Origin: Gemmata palustris
GTDB taxonomy: Bacteria > Planctomycetota > Planctomycetia > Gemmatales > Gemmataceae
Length of the DNA: 64,000 nucleotides
NCBI RefSeq assembly: GCF_017939745.1
Contig: NZ_JAGKQQ010000001.1
Location: 2,418,001-2,482,000, forward strand
Direction of reading: 5' to 3'
Shown here piece by piece: positions 15,473 through 25,086 of the stretch. Under the pieces are notes generated by a model that was given only the letters and a program-made list of their open reading frames with translations, made no database searches and was not told where the DNA came from. Made by a program: the position numbers and the translations under genes. Numbering within the stretch: position 1 is the stretch's first letter; every line of letters starts with the position of its first letter.

Positions 15473-17938
15473 ATGGCTGCCCGTCCCGGGTCGTGGATCT
15501 TAGCGGGGGTGTTGTCGTGCGGGCCGGCCGGTCTCGCGCTCGCGCAGAAGGAGCCCCCCGTTCCCGCGCAACCACCGGGCGCGGCACCCAAACAGCCCGC
15601 GAAGGGTCCGGTCACGGTTCACCCGAACGGGCTGGCCGATGGCGTGGTCGCGCGCCTCGGCAAAACGCGCCTCCGGCACGCCGAGCGCCCCACCTGCGTC
15701 GCGTTCGCCCCGGACGGAAAGACGTTCGTGACCGGCGGGGAGGACGGCACCGTCCGGGCGTGGTCGGTCGCGACCGGCGATCAGATTGGCGTGACTCAAC
15801 GGCCAGCGATGAGCGTGTCCGTGTTGCGGTACACCCACGGCGGAACCAGGCTCGCGGTACATCACGGGACGGAAACCGTTGTCCGGCTCCTCGACCCGAA
15901 AACGCTCCGCGAAATCGACACCGTGCCCTTCCCCAACCCGCACCGGTTCGGGTTCAGCACCGACGGCACAATGGTCATCACGTTGGACACCGCCAGTAAC
16001 GCGGTCGTCTCGGAGGTCGAGGGCAATCTCCCCAAATTGGAACTACCGTTGGTGGACCAGTTCGATTTCCGGCCGGACGGCAAAGCGGTCGCGGTGGGGA
16101 GCGCGAAGGGGACCGTGACGGTTTATCTCGTCACTGGTGGTAAACCGGTGTTCGCGCTGAAGGGCCTCGGGTCCGTTACCGGCCTCGCGTACAGCCCGGA
16201 CGGGAAGCGCCTCGCGGTCGGCACGCGGAGTCCCGAGGGCACGGACGTCGTGCGCATCTACGCGGAGAAAAACGGAACGCCGGTCGCCGAGATTCCCGGC
16301 GTGAACGTCCCGCGCGCCTGGCTCACCGGCGACACGCTCGCGGTCGGCAACGGCAGCGACGCGGGCGTGTACGACTTCCAGAAGAAAGCATGGGCCGGAC
16401 GCATCAGCGGCGCGTTCGGCGAGTTCGCGGTGTCCCCGGACGGCACGAAGCTCGTCGCGACCGGGAACGGCGGGTTGCGCGTGCGCTTGTGGGACTTACC
16501 CACGGGCAAACAGATGCACGCAGAAGATGACAGCTTCCCGGACCCGGCGCTGATGCTCGGGTCGGGCGACGGGAAGTCACTGTTCCTGCTCACCACGGAC
16601 ACCGCGTATCTGTGGCCCGTCGGTGCGAACACCGCAAAAGCGGTCGGCACGCTACCCGGTCGCACGGTTTCGGCAGCCGCGAACGGCGGTACGCTCGCCA
16701 TCGCCACACCGGACGCGGTCCTCGCCTTCACCGGTTTCGACCCACTCAACCCACTGCCCGCGAAGCCGACTACCGTATTTGAGGGGAGCGCGGGGGCGAA
16801 GATCGTGGCCGTGGCGCCGGACGGTACCCGCGTCGCGTGGACCGTTGACGGCGGTAAAGTGGTGATCGCGGACCCGACCGGCAAACACGCGCGCACGGAA
16901 CTCCCACCAACCACGGCATCGGTTATGGCGCTGGCGTTCGATCCGTCCGGCGAGAAGCTCGCACAGATCGGGCGCGACGGGTTCGTTCGGCTCTGGAGCC
17001 TGACCGAAAGCGACAAGAAGCCCAAAGAACTGTGGATGGTTCGGATCGGGCGCGGGCAGCGCGCCGCGATCGCGTTCAGTCCCGACGGGAAACTGATCGC
17101 CGCCGCGTCGCAGGCCCAGGTGCCGGTGTTCAACACCGCAGACGGCTCCGAAGTCTTCAAAGCGGACCGCTACAGCGAAGACGGGTACGCGCACCACGCG
17201 GTCTTCAGTCCCGACAGCAAGTTACTGATGTTCGGCTCCAGCGGGCCGGCCGGGCGCGTGGAGGTGTGGGAACTCGCGACGCGCGGACTGGTGCGGAGCT
17301 TCACCACCGGGTACGGCGGGATCTCCCGACTCGTCGTGTTCCCGGACGGCAAGCGCGCCGCGTCCGCGGGCGCGGAGGAAGCCGTCACCGTCTGGGATCT
17401 GACGTTTCGCAGCGCCAAACCCGCCCCCACAGCGGACCAATTGCGTACCGCGTGGAACGACCTGGAATCGTCCGACGCCGCCGTGGGGTACCCGGCGACG
17501 AAGCTCCTCGGGAGCGCGGGCGACTCCGGTACAACGGCCATCGCCCGGGGCGCGAAAGAGGCACTCGCCACGCAGCAGAAGATCAAGAACTGGGTCGAAG
17601 AACTCGGTTCCGAGACGCTCGCCGTCCGCGAGGTCGCGGCGAAGGAACTTCTCGAACGCGGCACTCGCGCGATGCCCACGGTCGCGGCCGCGTCACAATC
17701 CGAGAACGCCACAGTGCGCGACCGCGCGCTGGACCTCTTGCGAAAAATGGAGGCGAAGGGCTTGAGCACACCCGCGCACGGATTGGTCGGCGATTCGCTG
17801 CGCCTCTTCCGCGCGGCCCAGGCCCTCGAAGAGATCGGTACCGCGCCCGCGCAATCCGTTCTCGACGAGATCGCGACGACCGGCGGGCGCCCGGGCGCCG
17901 AAGCAAAAGCGGCCCTCGCGCGCCTGAAGAAGAAGTAA
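15473..17938 (+). CDS. Secreted WD40 repeat protein with HEAT-like C-terminal region
   Basis: The 821-residue protein has a signal peptide (GSWILAGVLSCGPAGLALA), a short Pro-rich linker, then WD40 blades across about residues 60-640. Blade motifs include FAPDGKTFVTGGEDGTVRAW, LAYSPDGKRLAVG, FSPDGKLIAAAS and VTVWDL. The last 150 residues are helical (LAVREVAAKELLERGTRAMPTV, AKAALARLKKK) and look like HEAT-type pairs. This arrangement is common in Gemmata and relatives, where the proteins are exported and of unknown role, presumably scaffolding. GAGG lies 8 nt before the ATG. It ends 82 bp before the next gene on the same strand. Confidence 0.88.
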   Translation: MAARPGSWILAGVLSCGPAGLALAQKEPPVPAQPPGAAPKQPAKGPVTVHPNGLADGVVARLGKTRLRHAERPTCVAFAPDGKTFVTGGEDGTVRAWSVATGDQIGVTQRPAMSVSVLRYTHGGTRLAVHHGTETVVRLLDPKTLREIDTVPFPNPHRFGFSTDGTMVITLDTASNAVVSEVEGNLPKLELPLVDQFDFRPDGKAVAVGSAKGTVTVYLVTGGKPVFALKGLGSVTGLAYSPDGKRLAVGTRSPEGTDVVRIYAEKNGTPVAEIPGVNVPRAWLTGDTLAVGNGSDAGVYDFQKKAWAGRISGAFGEFAVSPDGTKLVATGNGGLRVRLWDLPTGKQMHAEDDSFPDPALMLGSGDGKSLFLLTTDTAYLWPVGANTAKAVGTLPGRTVSAAANGGTLAIATPDAVLAFTGFDPLNPLPAKPTTVFEGSAGAKIVAVAPDGTRVAWTVDGGKVVIADPTGKHARTELPPTTASVMALAFDPSGEKLAQIGRDGFVRLWSLTESDKKPKELWMVRIGRGQRAAIAFSPDGKLIAAASQAQVPVFNTADGSEVFKADRYSEDGYAHHAVFSPDSKLLMFGSSGPAGRVEVWELATRGLVRSFTTGYGGISRLVVFPDGKRAASAGAEEAVTVWDLTFRSAKPAPTADQLRTAWNDLESSDAAVGYPATKLLGSAGDSGTTAIARGAKEALATQQKIKNWVEELGSETLAVREVAAKELLERGTRAMPTVAAASQSENATVRDRALDLLRKMEAKGLSTPAHGLVGDSLRLFRAAQALEEIGTAPAQSVLDEIATTGGRPGAEAKAALARLKKK

Positions 17939-18020
17939 CAAGAACGCGATCCGCGCTCGCCGATCGGGTTCCTCCGGGTATGATCGGAGCAGCCCAGACT
18001 CCGCGGAACGAGCAGCAGCC

Positions 18021-19037
18021 ATGACCACTCTCACCTGCCCGAAGTGCCGACAGGGTGCGCCCGAGGCCGCACTCGACGCCGGGCAGTGCCCCGCGTGCGG
18101 CTTCCCGCTCGAGGGGCCGGTCGTTCTCAATGACTTCAATAGCGAGGGGAGACGTGAACTCCCCGTGCTCCTGCTTTTGATCGTTGGGGGAGTGATTGCG
18201 ATCGGGGCTTACGCCTTCTTCAAACAGCCCGTCGTTCCTCCTCGGACCCGCGAGCCGGACGTGACACACGCTCCGCCGGAGCCCAAGAGCGCGGTGGCGA
18301 AGCACCTCCTCCCCTTCTCGCCGGAACCACAACGACCGCGCGACACCCCGAGCGGGGGGCAGAACACACCGAAGCCCGGCGACCCTTCCGGCGCGACCGG
18401 CGACAAAGATCCGCCGCAAGAGCCCGTTCGAGTCGTGGGGCCGAAGAAAGACGGTCCGCGGCCGATCGGCGTCGTGATGAAGGTCGACCCCCAAATCGCG
18501 CCGAAGCGCGACTTCGACAACCCCGACGACGCGGCCGCCCTTCCCGACCTGAACAGCGGCGACCGGGTTGTCCTCACCGGTAAGTTGCGCGCGCTCAAGA
18601 TCGGTTCGGTGAACGGCAAAGGCACAATCGATGCGTCGGGCTTGGTGGCCGAAGAGATCGTGATTACGGGCGACCTGAACGGCGAAGCGATCGTGCGGCT
18701 CAACGCGCCGAACGGGAAGGTGACGATCGGCGGTTACGTCAGCGGCGCCTCGAAGCTCACGGTCATCGCGCCGGGCGGCGCAGTGATAGTTCTGGAATCG
18801 TCCGGGCGCTTGACCGGAAGTGCCACCACCGTCGTGACCGCGAAGCGTTTGGAAATTGGCGGGAAGATGCTCGGTAGTGCCAAAGTGTTTGCGACGCTCA
18901 CCGCGGGCGGTTTGCTGAAGGTCACAGCGGCCGACGAAGGCGCGACCGTGACCTACAAAAAAGCCGCGGACAGCGACCCGCCGATTGCCGTTGAGAAGGG
19001 CACGATTCGCGGTGGAGCGAAGATCCTCGCAGAGTGA
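18021..19037 (+). CDS. Zinc-ribbon, single-TM, bactofilin-like beta-repeat protein
   Basis: The 338-residue protein has an N-terminal zinc ribbon (CPKCRQ...CPACG, residues 6-28), one membrane helix (LPVLLLLIVGGVIAIGAYAF, about 48-67), a long Pro/Lys linker to residue 165, and a repetitive beta region. The last shows regular short strands: LKIGSVNGKGTIDASGLVAEEIVITGDLNGEAIVRLNAPNGKVTIGGYVSGASKLTVIA. That spacing resembles the right-handed helix of bactofilins. The layout implies a cytosolic ribbon and an exported beta helix, which is unusual since bactofilins polymerise in the cytoplasm. Function unknown. It probably shares a transcript with the WD40 gene upstream. Confidence 0.7.
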   Translation: MTTLTCPKCRQGAPEAALDAGQCPACGFPLEGPVVLNDFNSEGRRELPVLLLLIVGGVIAIGAYAFFKQPVVPPRTREPDVTHAPPEPKSAVAKHLLPFSPEPQRPRDTPSGGQNTPKPGDPSGATGDKDPPQEPVRVVGPKKDGPRPIGVVMKVDPQIAPKRDFDNPDDAAALPDLNSGDRVVLTGKLRALKIGSVNGKGTIDASGLVAEEIVITGDLNGEAIVRLNAPNGKVTIGGYVSGASKLTVIAPGGAVIVLESSGRLTGSATTVVTAKRLEIGGKMLGSAKVFATLTAGGLLKVTAADEGATVTYKKAADSDPPIAVEKGTIRGGAKILAE

Positions 19038-19313
19038 GATCAAGTCGCGCGGGCAGGTGATTCTTCCCAACCCGCCTCGGTTAGCCGATTGCATTTGCCA
19101 CATCCGCGCCTTGTTCCGCAGAGAAAAAATGGTGGTGGGAGGTCTACTGGGCCAACGCCTCCTGAACGCCCACACACAACTGTCTGCCGACTCAAAAGAC
19201 GCTCACCCATTGCCCCGAATCGATCGATTGATCCGGTCTCGAACGTGTGCGGGCGGTTGGCCCGCACGGAAATGTGCTCCTTCGCACCGACCGGTCGGGT
19301 GCGGCACCGCGGA

Positions 19314-20711
19314 CTACTTCTTCCCCTCCTTGAACTGCGCACGCAGTTGTTCGAGCGCGGCACCGACAAGTTTCTCGCCGCCGCCCTCGGCGACCCGGGC
19401 GCTGACCACCTCGTAGGCGCCCTGCGGGTACGCGGCCCGGTTCGGCACGTACCCGACGCTCCCGTTGGCCAGTTCCGCGATCATCGTCTGGCGGAACGGC
19501 GAGCCGCGCTTGATCTGCAACCCCAACTCCACGAAGATTTCCCCCGGCAGGCTGACCCACGCGAGGTCGTCCCCGAGCGAGATCACCTGTACTTCCACCG
19601 GGTACGGCTTGCCGAGCCGCGCGGACACCTCGACCGCCTTGAACGCCTGCACCTGATCGAGAAACCCCGGGACCGGCTTGGTCCCCTTCTCGAGGTTCGC
19701 AAGGACGCCCTTCGCGGCCAGCGCCTCCGCCGCTGTCACCGGCGGCAGTTCGAGCTCGACCGTGGCACGGGACGCGCGCAGCGGCCCGGCGGCCGGTTTC
19801 AGGGCGTCGAACGTGCGCAGCACCTCGGCCGCGAGCCGGGTCCCGATACGGGCCGCCTCGCCGTGCCCCTTCTGGGCCTTGTCGGTGCCCACGTTGATGT
19901 GGTTCACGTCCCCGCAGGTGCCGGTCGTGAACACCGTCACCACGTCGTCGCCGGCGACCGCGGCGAGCGCCCGCGCCAGCGCGTGCGGGTAGTCGGCGGA
20001 GTAGTGCGTGCCCCCGACGGTATCGAGGTGCATCGCGAAGTTGACGTACACCGCGACCGGCTTCGGGGGCTTCGTATCGGTCTCGATCAGTACCACGGGC
20101 ACGGACGGGTCGGTCGGCCCGGCGGCGCGCACGATCTTGGGGTTCATCTTGCCCGGGTTCCAGCCGACGGAGCCGTCGGCCATGTGGAACCGGCGGTTGA
20201 ACGCCAGCCCGTTCTCCGTGCCGCACCCGAACGACACCTTCACGGGCACGCGCGCGGCGTGCGCCTTCTGCACCGCGCCCGCGATCTTGCCGGGCAACTC
20301 GGCGAGGTACGCTTTCACGATCTTCTTGCCGTCCCGGGGCGCGTCGGGGCGCGGGACCTCGTCCCACAGCACCGGCCCCGTGTGCGAGTGCGTCGCGGAG
20401 ATCATCACGTTCTTCCCCGGGATGCCGGTCCGCTTCTCGACGAGTTTGCGGGCGTCCTCGACCATGTCGCGCGTGGTCAGGAGGAGGTCGAGGGACACCA
20501 GTGCGACGACGGTGTCGCCCTGCTCGAGGACGAGCGCCTTGGCGAGCAGCGGGTCGTGGGTGCCCTCGGCCCCGCGGGGCGAGTAGTACCCGGCCAGCGG
20601 GCACCCGTTGGCCGGGGTGATATCGACCGCCGCCGCGCCCGCGGACAGGGGCGCGGCGAGGGACGGAACGGCGAGGGCGAGCGTGAGTGTGAAGGAGAGG
20701 GCAAGGCGCAT
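19314..20711 (-). CDS. Neutral/alkaline ceramidase-like secreted hydrolase
   Basis: The 465-residue product has a signal peptide (MRLALSFTLTLALAVPSLA). The ceramidase N-terminal domain follows: AGAAAVDITPANGCPLAGYYSPRG, then a metal-binding ISATHSHTGPV motif and a second His/Asp cluster near THYSADYPHALA and TGTCGDVNH. Family enzymes are zinc amidases that cleave the N-acyl bond of ceramide. In planctomycetes the domain is widespread and its substrate unproven. The protein lacks the Ig-like C-terminal domain of true ceramidases, so the substrate may differ. It is transcribed divergently from nothing close; the region upstream of its start (20712-20936) holds no gene. Confidence 0.87.
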   Translation of the reverse strand: MRLALSFTLTLALAVPSLAAPLSAGAAAVDITPANGCPLAGYYSPRGAEGTHDPLLAKALVLEQGDTVVALVSLDLLLTTRDMVEDARKLVEKRTGIPGKNVMISATHSHTGPVLWDEVPRPDAPRDGKKIVKAYLAELPGKIAGAVQKAHAARVPVKVSFGCGTENGLAFNRRFHMADGSVGWNPGKMNPKIVRAAGPTDPSVPVVLIETDTKPPKPVAVYVNFAMHLDTVGGTHYSADYPHALARALAAVAGDDVVTVFTTGTCGDVNHINVGTDKAQKGHGEAARIGTRLAAEVLRTFDALKPAAGPLRASRATVELELPPVTAAEALAAKGVLANLEKGTKPVPGFLDQVQAFKAVEVSARLGKPYPVEVQVISLGDDLAWVSLPGEIFVELGLQIKRGSPFRQTMIAELANGSVGYVPNRAAYPQGAYEVVSARVAEGGGEKLVGAALEQLRAQFKEGKK

Positions 20712-21030
20712 CGGGTTCCTCGGGGGGTGAAAGGCGGGAGCGCGTCCGCGACATTATGCCAGAAATCCGCGCGGGGGAAAGTGCCCGATCACCCGCACGG
20801 CCCGCAGCGCCCCCAAGGAATCCACGACGATGCGGCGCTTCCGCCCGTCGACGTTCTTGGCGTTGTCGCACCCCCGCTGCTCGCCGCTCCAGTACCCCAC
20901 GGCGAATGAGATTGATGCGCAGTTGGCCCAAACGACGTATTGGTTCGTGCGTCGCGCACTACCCCGATGTGGAGTGCGCGACGCACGAACCAATACCTAT
21001 CAGCGCGGCGAGAACGGGGGCGCGGTCACT
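20712..21030. other. Spacer between ceramidase and chemoreceptor genes
   Basis: This 319-bp stretch must hold the ceramidase promoter and the chemoreceptor 3' end. Apart from the hairpin at 20937-20996 I see no gene or repeat. Confidence 0.5.
20937..20996 (-). terminator. 24-bp perfect hairpin after the chemoreceptor gene
   Basis: The left arm 20937-20960 and right arm 20973-20996 are exact reverse complements with a 12-nt loop. It is 35 bp beyond the chemoreceptor stop on the minus strand and is the likely end of that transcript. No long T-run follows. It belongs with the other over-long hairpins of the window. Confidence 0.6.
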
Positions 21031-23361
21031 TTAGAACTCGGTGAACCCGCCGTCGCCGCCGAGCCGATCGAGTTCGTGGGTGCGGCCGTTGGAGTGCCCG
21101 TTGCTCATCGCGCGGGCCACCGCGGGCCGGGGCTTCGTAGCCGGGGCCTTGCTCCGGGACACTTTTGGTGCGGCGCGGCGCGCCCCGTGCCCGTCGTCAC
21201 TGAGTTTGAACCGTGCGACGAGGTCGCGGAGTTGCCCGGCCTGGTCCGTGAGGGTCTGGGCCGTCGCCGACATTTCCTCGGTCTGGGAGGCGTTGCGCTG
21301 GGTCACGGTGTCCATCTGGGACACGGCCTTGTTGACCTGCTCGATGCCCACCGACTGCTCCTTGCCCGCGGCCGCGATCTCCGTGATCAGGTCCGTTACC
21401 CGCTTGACCGAGGTCACGATCTCCTCGAGCGTCGAGCCCGACCGGTTCACGAGTTCGGTGCCCGCATCGACCTTCTTGACCGAGTCCTCGATCAGCGACT
21501 TGATCTCCTTCGCCGCGGTCGCACTGCGCTGGGCCAGGTTGCGGACCTCGGAAGCCACGACCGCGAACCCGCGCCCCTGTTCCCCGGCACGGGCCGCTTC
21601 CACCGCCGCGTTCAGGGCCAGCAGGTTCGTCTGGAACGCGATCTCGTCGATCGTCGTGATGATGTCCGCGATGCGCTTGGACGAGTGGTTGATCTCGCTC
21701 ATGGCCTCGACCGCGTTGCCGACCACTTGCCCGCCCTTCTCGGCCACGTCCTTGGAACTGCTGGCGAGCTGCCGGGCCTGCTGCGCACTGTCCGAGTTCT
21801 GCTTCACCGTCGCCGTGATCTCTTCCAGGGTGCTCGCGGTTTCTTCGAGGCTCGAGGCCTGCTCCTGGGCGCCCGTGGAGATCTCGTCGCTCGCCGCCGA
21901 CAACTGCCCCGACGCATCGGCCAACTGCTCGGACACCTCGCGCACGCCCTCGAGCGCGGTCCGCACCGACAGGATCGCCTTGTTCAGTTCGGTCGCCATC
22001 TGGCCCACCACGTCGGTGCCCAGATCCGGTACCTGTTGAGTGAAGTCCCCGGCGGCCATCGCGCCCACCGAAACCATGATCGTGCCGACCTTCTGTTCGA
22101 GCTCGGCCGCGTCCTCTTTCACCTTCTGTGCCATGTTCTTGTTGGCCGTGATGTCGGTGGCGTACTTGACCACCTTATAGGGCTTGCCGTTGAGGTCGAA
22201 GATCGGGTTGTACGAGGCCTGAATCCACACCTCCTTGCCGCCCTTGCCGATCCGCTTGAACTCATCCGCGACGTACTCGCCGCGGTTGAGCCGGGCCCAG
22301 AACTCGCGGTACTCCGAACTGGCCGCGAACGCGGGTTCGGCGAACATGCTGTGGTGCCGCCCCTGGATCTCCGACAGACTGTAGCCGAGGGTGCGCAGGA
22401 AGTTCTCGTTGGCACTCACGATGGTCCCGTCGAGCTTGAACTCGATCACCGCCTGGGCCTTACTGACGGCCGCGATCTGGCCCGCGAAGTCCGCGTTCTG
22501 CTCGCGCTGCTTGCCGACCATCGCCCAGTCGACCTTGTCTTGTTGGAGCGCCGCGTGAAGGCCTGTAACAGTAGTGTTCAGGGCCGTCCCCATTTGACCG
22601 AACTCGTCGGCCGAGGTCACTACGGCCTTGTGAGTCAGGTCGCCAACGGAGACGGCTCGGAGCACCTTGACGGCGGCGTCCAAGGGATGAACGATCAGGC
22701 CCCGGAAGAAGACCCCGAGCCCGAGGGCCGCGAGAACCGCGCACCCGACCACGACGAACATGGTCGTCCGGGCGGCGGCGTAGTGGCTTTGAGTCTGGGC
22801 CGCGTCTTGCTTTGCGGTTTCTTTTTGGAGGTCGATGAGGGCGTTCAACGTGTCGCCCATCTTGGTCGCGTTCGGCACGGACACGAGGCACTGCTTTTCG
22901 GCCTTTTCGAGGTCACCGGCTTTGAGCGCCGCCATCGTCGCGTCGTGGTCGCGGCGGAACTCCTCCAGGCGCGCTCGGAACTCGGTCCAGAGCGGCTTCT
23001 CTTTCTCACTCATGGGGTACGATTCGTACCGCGTGCCCCCCTCTCGAATGTGAGCCCAGGCCCCGTCCAGACCGGTCGTCGCGGCCCGGTACGTGTCCCC
23101 GTTCTTGTTCCGGGTCGACAGGATCATGGTCCTCTCGTTCCGCTGGATCGTGTTGATCCCCTTCCCGCGCAAATCGGTCAGCGCGATGATCGACGGAATC
23201 AGGTTCGCGTTCGTGTTCTCGAGTGCCGTGTTCATCTCGCTCATGGACCTGAGCCCGTAGTAGCCGACGCCGACACTGGCCGCGGCCAGTAGCAGGAACC
23301 CCCCGATGAGCCGGGTGCCGATCCCGAGGTCGCCGAAATTCGTTGCGATCTGCTTCAACAT
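21031..23361 (-). CDS. Methyl-accepting chemotaxis protein with PAS and two HAMP regions
   Basis: The 776-residue receptor has TM1 near residues 15-35 ([17 protein letters not shown]), a 4-helix-bundle sensor of about 165 residues, TM2 ([18 protein letters not shown]) and HAMP. A PAS domain with FixL/Aer-like motifs ([23 protein letters not shown], then [22 protein letters not shown]) follows, then a second HAMP and the long signalling hairpin. The tip is the invariant [33 protein letters not shown]. The PAS could bind heme or flavin, or be a plain dimeriser. No pentapeptide tether is seen at the end. Start chosen at ATG 23361 (GAGGA upstream); a GTG three codons earlier is possible. It is the third gene of a minus-strand group with a FixJ-like regulator. 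Confidence 0.93.
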   Translation of the reverse strand: MLKQIATNFGDLGIGTRLIGGFLLLAAASVGVGYYGLRSMSEMNTALENTNANLIPSIIALTDLRGKGINTIQRNERTMILSTRNKNGDTYRAATTGLDGAWAHIREGGTRYESYPMSEKEKPLWTEFRARLEEFRRDHDATMAALKAGDLEKAEKQCLVSVPNATKMGDTLNALIDLQKETAKQDAAQTQSHYAAARTTMFVVVGCAVLAALGLGVFFRGLIVHPLDAAVKVLRAVSVGDLTHKAVVTSADEFGQMGTALNTTVTGLHAALQQDKVDWAMVGKQREQNADFAGQIAAVSKAQAVIEFKLDGTIVSANENFLRTLGYSLSEIQGRHHSMFAEPAFAASSEYREFWARLNRGEYVADEFKRIGKGGKEVWIQASYNPIFDLNGKPYKVVKYATDITANKNMAQKVKEDAAELEQKVGTIMVSVGAMAAGDFTQQVPDLGTDVVGQMATELNKAILSVRTALEGVREVSEQLADASGQLSAASDEISTGAQEQASSLEETASTLEEITATVKQNSDSAQQARQLASSSKDVAEKGGQVVGNAVEAMSEINHSSKRIADIITTIDEIAFQTNLLALNAAVEAARAGEQGRGFAVVASEVRNLAQRSATAAKEIKSLIEDSVKKVDAGTELVNRSGSTLEEIVTSVKRVTDLITEIAAAGKEQSVGIEQVNKAVSQMDTVTQRNASQTEEMSATAQTLTDQAGQLRDLVARFKLSDDGHGARRAAPKVSRSKAPATKPRPAVARAMSNGHSNGRTHELDRLGGDGGFTEF

Positions 23362-23496
23362 GGAAAACACGTCCTCACGAGTGCCCCGGGGCGGGGCGGG
23401 GTGAATAAGTCCGTATGGTCAGTTGGCCCACGTTGTTCATGGGCGCGGGGGAGGCGCTCAATTTTCGCGCGGTGGGCACGAGTGAGCATCGCGGTC

Positions 23497-23970
23497 CTAC
23501 AGCGGACCCGGTGCTCCGAGCGGGCGCGGGGCCCGGAGATCCAACTGCGCACTCGCGCCCAACCAGTTCTGTTTCAGTTCCGCGACCCGCGCCGCGAGGT
23601 GGGTCACCGATTCGTCGAGTTCGGCGCGGGTCGATCGACTCACGAGGCGCGATGTTTCGGTCAGGTCCGCGACGAGGCCATCGAGCACCTGGGTGACGAG
23701 GACCAGCGGAACTACGGCCCGTGAAACGGGCGCCGGCCAGTTCAGCAAGCGAACCCGGCCGGGGGCCGACTCGAGGAGGCGCGCGAGCGCGAAGTACGCC
23801 CCCGGTGCGAACCCGGTGACCCGCCCGCACTCGAGGGCCACGCTCTCTCCGGGATGTTCCCGGAGCTGGTGCTCGATAGCGGGCGCGACGAGGGACCACT
23901 TTGAGAGGGTCACGAAGCCCGCGAGCGCGTACTCGGCGCTCGCGGGCTTCGGCCCGTGTGCGGTGCGCAA
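23497..23970 (-). CDS. Uncharacterised protein between regulator and chemoreceptor (possible STAS-like fold)
   Basis: The 157-residue frame uses a TTG start at 23970 with TGAGGA 6 nt upstream. Its first half reads like a small alpha/beta domain (VTLSKWSLVAPAIEHQLREHPGESVALECGRVTGFAPGAYFALARLLE), loosely recalling STAS anti-anti-sigma proteins in length and strand/helix order. The second half is helical (VTQVLDGLVADLTETSRLV... ELDESVTHLAARVAELKQNW). The match is pattern only and I name no family. Codons 7-19 overlap a 15-bp perfect hairpin (23914-23950), so a GTG at 23913 just after it is an alternative start. Position between FixJ-like regulator and chemoreceptor suggests a signalling role. 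Confidence 0.55.
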   Translation of the reverse strand: MRTAHGPKPASAEYALAGFVTLSKWSLVAPAIEHQLREHPGESVALECGRVTGFAPGAYFALARLLESAPGRVRLLNWPAPVSRAVVPLVLVTQVLDGLVADLTETSRLVSRSTRAELDESVTHLAARVAELKQNWLGASAQLDLRAPRPLGAPGPL

Positions 23971-24292
23971 GGTCTGTCCTCAAATTGGGAACGGGAGGAA
24001 CGAACCGCTCGGTTCGATTGGTGGGCTGCGAGGCCCCACCGTCAGTGGATGTCCCCAAGATCGAATGACATTGAAAATTATGCCCTGGGTGATTCCCTCA
24101 GTGGCATTGTGGTTCCGCTCAGAAAAGTGGGGCGGGGTCAGGGGAGATCGCAGTGCCCGCGGGACAAGATTGAAAGTGCGGCGCGAAAAGAGGAGAAATT
24201 ATTGTCTGAGCTTGATTGATGGAAGTGGTCTCTTGAACCGAATGCCCGCCCCGCGAACGCGACCGGTGCGTTCGCGGGAGCACGAGCGGGGC
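23971..24292. other. Lower-GC spacer upstream of the STAS-like gene
   Basis: This 322-bp stretch has an AT-rich core (about 24060-24220) compared with its neighbours and no protein-like ORF. A CATAAT -10-like sequence on the minus strand near 24075 has no convincing -35 partner. It holds the terminator hairpin of the FixJ-like gene. Confidence 0.4.
24250..24278 (-). terminator. Hairpin after the FixJ-like regulator
   Basis: CCCGCGAACGC (24250-24260) pairs perfectly with GCGTTCGCGGG (24268-24278) across 7 nt. It begins 15 bp after the regulator stop on the minus strand. No T-run follows. Confidence 0.5.
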
Positions 24293-24910
24293 TTATTGTT
24301 GCGAAGAATCTTCCAACATTAAGACGAGCCGGATCAGCTCGGCCAGGCTGGTCGCCTGGAGCTTGCGCATCACGTTGGCCCGGTGGAACTCGATGTTCTT
24401 TTCGCTCACTTGGAGCTCGCGGGCGATGACCTTGTTGGCTTTGCCGGTCGCTACCAAATCGAGGACCTCGCGCTCGCGCGGGGTGAGGACGGCCAACCGC
24501 GCGCGCGCGGCGGTTCGTTGGGCGCACTCGGCCCGGTGGTCCGCGTCGCGCGTCAAGGCCTCCTGGACCGTGTCCAGCAATTCCTGGTCGTTGTAGGGCT
24601 TCTCCAAGAAGTGAACGGCACCCGCACGCATGGCACGGGCCGCGGTGGGCACGTTGCCGTAAGCCGTAACGAGAATTGCGGGCGGGCTCAGCTCGCGGGC
24701 GCCCAACCGCTCCAGTACCGCCAGACCGCTGAGCCCGGGCATCCGCAGATCGAGGATGGCGCACCCCGGGCGGTCCGTTCCTACTTCGCGTAAAAACTGT
24801 TCGCCGCTTTCAAACGTCTGCACGGGCAGGTTCACGGACCCGAGCAGCCAGGACAACGATTTTCGGACATTCGGGTCGTCGTCAACAACAAAAACCGTGG
24901 ACGGGCTCAT
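24293..24910 (-). CDS. FixJ-family response regulator
   Basis: The 205-residue regulator has a receiver domain with the acidic pocket DDD (10-12), phospho-acceptor Asp54 in CAILDLRMPG, switch Thr in ILVTAYG and Lys in FLEKPY. The LuxR/NarL helix-turn-helix follows (LTPREREVLDLVATGKANKVIARELQVSEKNIEFHRANVMRKL). This is the FixJ/NodW subgroup, normally paired with a PAS-type FixL kinase. A matching multi-PAS kinase lies 1.4 kb away on the opposite strand (26325). The likely targets are unknown. It starts at ATG 24910 with GAGG upstream. Confidence 0.93.
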   Translation of the reverse strand: MSPSTVFVVDDDPNVRKSLSWLLGSVNLPVQTFESGEQFLREVGTDRPGCAILDLRMPGLSGLAVLERLGARELSPPAILVTAYGNVPTAARAMRAGAVHFLEKPYNDQELLDTVQEALTRDADHRAECAQRTAARARLAVLTPREREVLDLVATGKANKVIARELQVSEKNIEFHRANVMRKLQATSLAELIRLVLMLEDSSQQ

Positions 24911-25086
24911 ATCGCGGACCTCACTCGGGCGAGCGGCCTGGCTCTTGGGGCGTGCGGCTTGCTAAACGTCTTACGTTGAAAAATGGGGCGTTGAGTGCGG
25001 GCGGCTCATTCCGCGAGCTCGTTGTTTAGTCTTGCTGGGAGTGCGTCGAGGCGCCGGCGCGGAGATCCTTGCTCCGACGCGCCTGA

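Noticed and set aside
20830-23292. A long plus-strand frame opposite the chemoreceptor
   Set aside because: Composition is that of reverse-complemented coding sequence and it has no domain signal.
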